From Reticulitermes lucifugus (taxonomy: Eukaryota; Arthropoda; Insecta; Blattodea; Rhinotermitidae): 23,818 bases of DNA. The position numbers were made by a program, and so were the translations under genes. Below, piece after piece: positions 18,714 through 23,818 of this stretch. The stretch's first letter is position 1; the number at the start of each line of letters is the position of its first letter. The DNA lies in contig JAKCWW010001777.1 of assembly GCA_026260175.1 (NCBI GenBank), positions 35,435-59,252 of the forward strand. The letters are read 5' to 3'. The notes under the pieces were generated by a model. That model did no database searches and had not been told where the DNA came from. It worked only from the letters and a program-made list of their open reading frames with translations.

Positions 18714-18850
18714 CAGGGGTCTCAAAGACGCGGCCCACGGGCCGCTTAAGTCCCCCAACTTCGTTTCATGTGGCCCCCACACTTAACTTATTCTAAATAT
18801 AAAATGTGGCCCAGAACAGCGTCAAAGAATTTTTAACTTAAACAATCACT
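18714..18850 (+). mobile_element. hAT-like DNA transposon terminus
   Basis: CAGGGGTCTCAAAGACGCGG with the following CCCACGGGCCGC is a classic hAT-type end: a CAGGGGTnTCAAA start and a GC-rich subterminal hairpin. The hairpin GCGGCCC-AC-GGGCCGC (18730-18745) is a perfect 7-bp inverted repeat. Further GTGGCCC motifs follow at about 18769 and 18807. The partner terminus and transposase are not found within the window, so this is a partial or solo end. The right boundary is arbitrary. Confidence 0.65.
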
Positions 18851-18994
18851 TCATGATCTTCCTACTTCCAGTCTCCTAACTACACGTAGTATTACGTTTA
18901 ACGTAAATAAACGTTGATTTATAATGTTTTGTATTGGGTTGAAGCATTGTTGCTAAACCGAGGGTAAGAACATGTATTGACTGATGCTGTATAC

Positions 18995-19265
18995 AACTGG
19001 ACGGCGGAAGAAATTGTATAATTTAGAGTTTCATCATCTGTGAAATCAAGGGAAATAAAACGAGTGGGGCATGTAACCGTATATGATAAAGTGGGATCTA
19101 TATACAATGTTTTAGTTTGCAGAGTAAGGCATATGTACCTGATGATGGCCTGGAATCGTATGGCCATTTGCTTGATGTGAACATGATAACGTCGTTTAGG
19201 TTTTATTGACCGCGGGAAATTTCTTGAAGAGCTGAGCAACTCCTGGGTTCCCACGAAAGACTTCT
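18995..19265 (+). mobile_element. LINE-A relic with internal deletion
   Basis: In the plus frame from 19004 the sequence reads AEEIV-stop-FRVSSSVKSREI, then KRVGHVTVYDKVGSIYNVLV. This parallels LYSSPNIIRVIKSRRMRWAGHVARMGE...YxVLV. The remaining C-terminus is missing. At about 19200-19265 the LINE-A 3' UTR appears (GGGAAATTTCTTGAAGAGCT, then GAGCAACTCCTGG). This is the most decayed of the four loci. A 130-codon antisense frame (19311-18919) is only its shadow. Confidence 0.7.
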
Positions 19266-19319
19266 CATAGTTACGATGTTGTTGTTGTTGTAATATAGTT
19301 AGGGCCATCACAACAGAAA

Positions 19320-19580
19320 CTGCCCTTGGTGTACAGTGACTGTACCACGTGGTGGTCTGGCGGTGTTAGTTCTTATGTGTAGCTGCCCTCGGTGTACAGT
19401 GACTGTACCACGTGGTGGTCTGGCGGTGTCAGTTCTTATGTGTAGCTGCCCTTGGTGTACAGTGACTGTACCACGTGGTGGTCTGGCGGTGTCAGTTCTT
19501 ATGTGTAGCTGCCCTTGGTGTACAGTGACTGTACCACGTGGTGGTCTGGCGGTGTCAGTTCTTATGTGTAGCTGCCCTTT
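19320..19580. repeat. 63-bp minisatellite, four copies
   Basis: Units start at 19320, 19383, 19446 and 19509, with an 8-9 base remnant at 19572. They differ by only two substitutions (CTTGG/CTCGG and GTTAG/GTCAG), so the array is young. Each unit has the hairpin GTACAG-TGA-CTGTAC directly followed by CCACGTGG, which contains the E-box CACGTG. As 63 is 21 codons, both strands stay open by accident (118 and 122 codons). Both substitutions change the amino acid on either strand, giving no sign of selection on a protein. Confidence 0.97.
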
Positions 19581-19589
19581 CATTTGTCT

Positions 19590-20530
19590 TTCGAGCTGCC
19601 AAGATCTGTTCGCCCATTGGCTTATATACCAGCATGTGGTTTTGTACTTTAGATATTCGACGACTTCATTTTGCACATTTACTGTAGCCTGAAGATTACA
19701 CTCAATTTAGGACTCTCGGTTTCACAGGTAATAAATGAAACATTTAGTTATTTATAATGGCTGAATTCTGTTTGTAACTTAACGATCGTTGAACCCAGTG
19801 AAACATTGTTTATTATCCTTACAGCCTTGTCTCTTGGGCCATTGGATTACGTATTTTAACAAAGTGATAAATAAAAGTTTATTACCTACTTAACAGCATA
19901 CGTACAACTTCATTAAAAATAACAGCTGGTTAATGGAGTGTAGAGAGAAATACCTGTTTGTTTTTAGACACATGTAAAACACATAAATGTATTCTGTGGG
20001 GAAAAATGCAGGGGGGTTTCAATTTTAAATCAGATGTTACATGCAATTGTCACGGTACTTTAAAGGGTGAAAATCGTGACCATTCCATCATATTTAAAAA
20101 CTTATTTAGTTAATGTGTTAACGTTTTTATTCTTGTGTCTGGTAATATTTTTTTTGCAGAAATTTACGTTATTAATGCCATTTTTTATTTTTTGATGCGT
20201 GGTCTTTATTTTATTATACTGGTTTTCTGTGGCGTAAGATAAGGTACGGTTGTTCCTAAATACTAAAAATGCCGATATGCTGATATGTATATAAACTTAC
20301 AGTAAAATACAACCTTTGTTCTTAAATTTCATAGACTTTTCTTGGTGTGCGAAATTTTAACTTTGTATGTGTTCAGTCAAAACTATTTGTACGAGTGAAA
20401 AGTTTATTGTATTGTTTTCACGATATATTAACAAAACGAGCATGACACTTGATTTGTTCAAACATATCTTAATTAAACTTACGAGTATTTTGTACTCTAA
20501 AACTGTCATTAGTTTTTACGTTGTAAATTA
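19590..20530. other. No recognisable gene
   Basis: AT-rich anonymous sequence. I see no open frame, repeat match or RNA signal. Confidence 0.4.
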
Positions 20531-20538
20531 AAATTCGC

Positions 20539-20608
20539 GGACCGAGCAGTGATGAAGGGGCAAGTATCGATTTTCCTCATGACATTTATTGGTATCGACG
20601 CTTGGTCC
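20539..20608. repeat. Imperfect inverted repeat
   Basis: GGACCGAGCAGTGAT (20539-20553) pairs imperfectly with ATCGACGCTTGGTCC (20594-20608), with one mismatch in the outer nine bases and one gap further in. The spacer is about 40 bases. It may be the relic of a small element. Confidence 0.5.
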
Positions 20609-20609
20609 A

Positions 20610-21915
20610 TTCTCATACCCGTTTTGCTAAATTAAAACCACGCAGACACGTGTCACAATCAGCAGATTTATTGTCTATGACGATATATGCTAAATGCTGA
20701 CGACGACAAACGCTAGCCGCTGGACTAACTAGTGTATTCCTCGTATCTTACTCGTAGTGCCCCAGAAAGTTTGCAGCCTGCACCTTCTGTAGCAGGGGAC
20801 AATCGAAATGTTGGTCTGCATACTGGAATGCAAAGTGGACTTGTCAAATACATCTGTCCAGGTGTGTGACTCGTTTGTTTTTTGCTTCTAACTAAACCCA
20901 TGGAAGGAGCACTTCTCGAAAAGCTACACGCATTCGTTCAGCTACTCAGCAAATTACCCGCCTGAAACCCGAAGTTTAATTACCTTATTCAAAAGAGCCC
21001 ACCTCCCCGGCCCCCCCCCCAAAGTCGGTATTCAGTCTACACTCATCCCTCATACATCTTATTCATTTAAGATCCATTCTAACATAATGCTCCACTATAC
21101 ACCTAGGTTCTTCAGTTGATTTTTTCCTTTCAGGTTTTCCGATTAACATTTCATGTAATTTATCTTCTCTGAAATGCATTCTACATGTCTGGGCCCTTCC
21201 GCTGTAATTAATTTGTTCTTAGCATTTTCCAAGCTTTCTTTTTAAGAGCTATCTCTAGAGCAGATCCTGATATGGCATCGATGCGAAGACTGTACTGGAT
21301 GATGCATTGGTAAGGATGAGGGAGGACGCGATCGTGGCCTATTTTATGGTTTTGTAACACCAGAACTTCGAGCAGATTACTTGGCCTCTAAGCCTGGAAT
21401 CGCCCTCAAATAGTGCCGACAGGAGCGCTAAGCGTTCCGCAGTGACGGTAATTCGAACACATCCTGCAATTTTTGGAGTTGTGAGAACCAAGTTGTGTCA
21501 GTATATTCATATTTGTTCTTGTGTTTACTGTTTATAAATATATTTTTCCAATAAAATGGAATGGAGAAAACATCGTTTTTCATATTTATGTGTAGTTCCT
21601 AAGTTTGACGTTGGAGGTTCAGATGGAAAAAAACCATATTAGGATATATTACGTAAGAACAAAAACGATCCAGTTCGGCCCTTTCAAGTATAAATATCTC
21701 TCTGTGGAACAAAGAATATCAGAAAATTTAAGTATATTTTGGATGAAGTTGCTATTGTATTTCCTGTTCTTCGTCTTCTGTTCGCTGTGATACTGGTTGT
21801 GTTTTATGCTCACATTTGCTTGTTGCTTGTTCTGTTTGTTATCGCATGCTAGTGGAATTTCCCTACGACTTCCATTCATCAAAATATAATGAATACAGCT
21901 TCTTAGATAAATCTT
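20610..21915. other. No recognisable gene; C10 run at 21011-21020
   Basis: Anonymous sequence. It includes ten C at 21011-21020 and an AATAAA at about 21551. No gene can be tied to that poly(A)-like signal. The overlapping open frames near 21600-21880 are AT-rich and carry no motif. Confidence 0.4.
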
Positions 21916-21919
21916 GTTT

Positions 21920-21970
21920 CTTTTCCGAAACGTCGCATATGTGATATATACCTCAGAAAATGGCCAAAGG
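21920..21970 (+). repeat. Dispersed repeat C, probable copy
   Basis: TTCCGAAACGTCGCATATG then GATATATACCTCAGAAAATGG parallels the GAAACGTC...(c)GATATAyCCCAGAAGA order of the family. The octamer is at 21927-21934. Confidence 0.45.
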
Positions 21971-21974
21971 CTGT

Positions 21975-22425
21975 TGTGTTTTATATTCTACAAAAAAACC
22001 TTCCAACTTCTAATCCCACACAAACTCTTATTGTCAGTACTTCTCCCACTTCAGAAATTCCCACGACTTCCATCTTGGTATTATTTATTGTATTAAACAA
22101 CTAAATACGAATGTGGGATGACTTGTAGTTGTATGACAATGTAGCCAGTTTCTCTGAAGTTGTTAAATGAATTAAAGTGCTGGTAAGTGATGTACAGACA
22201 CACATATACTGTGACTTCATAATATATATCAATTAAGGAATGCAGGACAAAAACCCTCAAATGGAACAAATAATTAACGCCTATCCGTATCAGTTTTTAG
22301 TATGCTACTTGATGGACACTTGCAAATTTCCCCTGTAATACTTACTGTCAATACGTGACAAAAATTTTATAATACGTACATTATTACCATGTGCATCACT
22401 TTAATCATACAATACAACCAACAGG
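21975..22425. other. No recognisable feature
   Basis: AT-rich anonymous sequence preceding the inverted-repeat element. Confidence 0.4.
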
Positions 22426-22429
22426 ACTC

Positions 22430-22608
22430 ATGTTATACAAGTACATCAATTATATATTTAAACCTTCTACCATGCTTCGGCGGTCTTCAGCGATGCCATC
22501 GTCTTATTGTACCTCTTCAGTGGTACCTCTGAAGATGGCCGATACGCCGAAACATTTTCGAATGTTTAAATAAATAATTTATGTATTTGTACAAAGTTAC
22601 ATCTTTGC
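22430..22608. mobile_element. Small element with long imperfect terminal inverted repeats
   Basis: The left arm (about 22430-22492) and the reverse complement of the right arm (about 22529-22608) share, in order, TGT(A)AC/TATAC, TACA, a TTATATATTTAAAC/TTATTTATTTAAAC block, ATGCTTCGGCGG/ATGTTTCGGCG and TCTTCAG. A short centre separates them. Both arms translate, in opposite directions, to LYKYINY-FK peptides, which reflects the inverted structure and not coding. The right arm contains CTGAAGATGGC...GCCGAAACATT and a perfect AACATT-TTCG-AATGTT hairpin at 22551-22566. I recognise the GATGGCCGATACGCCGAAAC type of sequence from insect repeats but cannot assign a class. Confidence 0.7.
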
Positions 22609-22614
22609 TTGTAT

Positions 22615-23750
22615 TGTCTGATATGATCAGGATGTATGTGAACCCTCGATTGCAGTATAAATAATTCGTCAAATTACAAACAGTTCGGCTTCTGTGTTGT
22701 TGCACTACTCCACGGCAACTTATTCAGTCGCCTTATATTGAATTCGGCTTGTTTCAAAAGTAGGTCTCTTGCAATGTCACGTGGAGTCAAACGTGCCGTT
22801 TACAGGAGAGAATATTATATATAGTTACAATTGTACGTCCTATGTGGGAACGGGACGATAAATTGTTAGATCGATTCTAATCTCGATAATGTTACGTAGG
22901 AGTCACGTGAACATCACGGCTAATCTGAGCCAAGCGGATTATGGAAATGAGGACATGACCATGGACCACAAAGGAATTGGATTATTACGTAACCGTCAGT
23001 TCACATCATTGGTAAGCGATACGAGAAACATTTTACAGAAGTGGAAAGGTGTAGAGAAAGTATACTTCCTAAATGTATGCTTTGCTTTCTCGTCTTTGAC
23101 CTGGATGTTCCTTGTATGTAATGTCACACTGCATGATCATATCGTACATATATTGAATTGCTTTATATATTTACCGTAACAAAAATTGTTTCAAATGAAA
23201 ATCGTGGCTTAAAATGGATTCCATATGTTTATTTGTGTATTAGTGTTTGTTTTTTGTAACAAGATTCTTTCTTGAAAATAAATGCACGCAGTTTGATTGT
23301 AAAGATGCGTGTTACAGGGCGCTGCCCCGAATACCAACATTTTTTACAGTGTCTCATAACAGCTACAAAAATATTTATATTTTTACAGTTACCTTGAGTG
23401 TATGTTTTCAAACTTTAAACGGATTAGCGACTCTTACGAGCTCACTCTCATTCTACTGTTATTTATAAGGCTTATATGTCGGCCACGTACGTACCATTAA
23501 AATATCTGATATTCAGGTAAAGTTTATTTTTTAATATTTATGTGGATTGTGATAAATAGCTGCACGTGCTGCATGTAATTGCTTGCATGCGTTAATAGCG
23601 TGGTTGTTATTGTTCTGACATTGCAGGTGCTTCGTACTGAAATGAAGAAATACTTGTAAAATGTTGCACAAATGTGAAGGCGTGTGTGGGATAGAATTAT
23701 TATTCCACTATTAATGTGTGTATTGTAAAAACAAATTTATGGTAAATAAA
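22615..23750. other. No supported gene; one unrecognised 96-codon frame
   Basis: The plus frame 22889-23179 starts MLRRSHVNITANLSQADYG and has a hydrophobic stretch near its middle (FLNVCFAFSSLTWMFLVCNV). I recognise no family, there is no promoter or splice evidence, and frames this long are expected by chance. The remaining sequence is AT-rich. Confidence 0.35.
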
Positions 23751-23756
23751 TAAATA

Positions 23757-23818
23757 GCGGCCGATCCCAGTGGCCGTGCGGTCTAAGGCGTGGGTCTGCG
23801 GCCGCTCGCTTACTAGGA
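23757..23818 (+). mobile_element. tRNA-derived SINE head, cut by window edge
   Basis: GCGGCCGATCCCAGTGGCCG, then TGCGGTCTAAGGCG is a well-preserved box A region (TGGCCGTGCGG, 23771-23781) resembling the D-arm of a serine/leucine-type tRNA. I recognise the GGCCG...GTGGCCGTGCGGTctAGGCG head from insect SINEs. It is preceded by an AAATAAATAAAT stretch. Box B and the body lie beyond the window. Confidence 0.72.

Noticed and set aside
18919-19311. 130-codon minus-strand open frame, the longest in the window
   Set aside because: It is the antisense of a decayed LINE-A relic whose plus-strand translation is recognisable. It shows no domain of its own.
19308-19692. 118- and 122-codon open frames on opposite strands
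   Set aside because: Both arise from a 63-bp tandem unit (21 codons). The unit differences change amino acids on either strand, so there is no sign of protein selection.
22529-22567. Hammerhead-ribozyme-like core CTGAAGA-stem-GAAA-hairpin
   Set aside because: An extra U lies between the CUGAAGA core and stem II. The bases that should form stem I do not pair. Without these a working hammerhead is unlikely. A related site at 15711-15745 has a possible GGAC/GTCC stem I, but the same extra base and a GAAA changed to AAAA.
22889-23179. 96-codon plus frame with a hydrophobic segment
   Set aside because: There is no recognisable family, no promoter or splice evidence, and the length is within chance expectation. 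It is described in the gap entry but not called a gene.

Overview
The window reads as nuclear DNA from an insect. The clues are degraded non-LTR retrotransposon tails whose translations I recognise from insect assemblies (motifs such as MRWAGNVARMG, LYSSPDIIRV and NKHHLHRPIANLSCF), many tRNA-derived SINE heads, a hAT-like terminus, microsatellites and minisatellites, and AT-rich sequence between them. A cockroach- or termite-like genome is my guess from the repeat repertoire and is not proven here. Nothing looks bacterial, viral or organellar. There are no operons, ribosome binding sites or CRISPR arrays.

I found no protein-coding gene, exon or functional structural RNA gene that I can defend. 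The longest open frames (118, 122 and 130 codons) are by-products of a 63-bp tandem array and of antisense reading through a LINE relic. The window is best read as intergenic or deep-intronic sequence, a graveyard of mobile elements.

Layout. 1-2000: anonymous sequence, a short tandem repeat with a DRE-like TATCGATA, a hAT-like end at 691 and a tRNA-derived SINE near 1550-1740. 1985-3020: a composite repeat (family R plus module M), then an antisense LINE-A tail and a 16-bp tandem array. 3070-7035: SINE fragments, facing tRNA-like heads, twin hairpins and a TAG/CAG-type trinucleotide array. 7800-10000: dispersed repeat C copies and a nested retrotransposon, in which LINE-A is split by a LINE-B tail. 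10270-10955: an imperfect 56-nt palindrome, eight copies of a 35-bp minisatellite and a perfect-stem hairpin at its edge. 11000-14400: mostly anonymous, with a second short array and another LINE-A tail. 14650-18600: repeat R left module, repeat C, repeat D, a SINE body, and the second R/M composite. 18714-19580: hAT-like end, a further LINE-A relic and a 63-bp minisatellite. 19600-22400: anonymous AT-rich sequence. 22430-22605: an inverted-repeat element. 23757-23818: a SINE head cut by the window edge.

No genes work together here. What can be reconstructed is insertion history: LINE-A landed several times and decayed, LINE-B jumped into one LINE-A copy, and tRNA-derived SINEs and tandem arrays built up around them. 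Family letters (LINE-A, LINE-B, R, M, C, D) are local labels, not database names.
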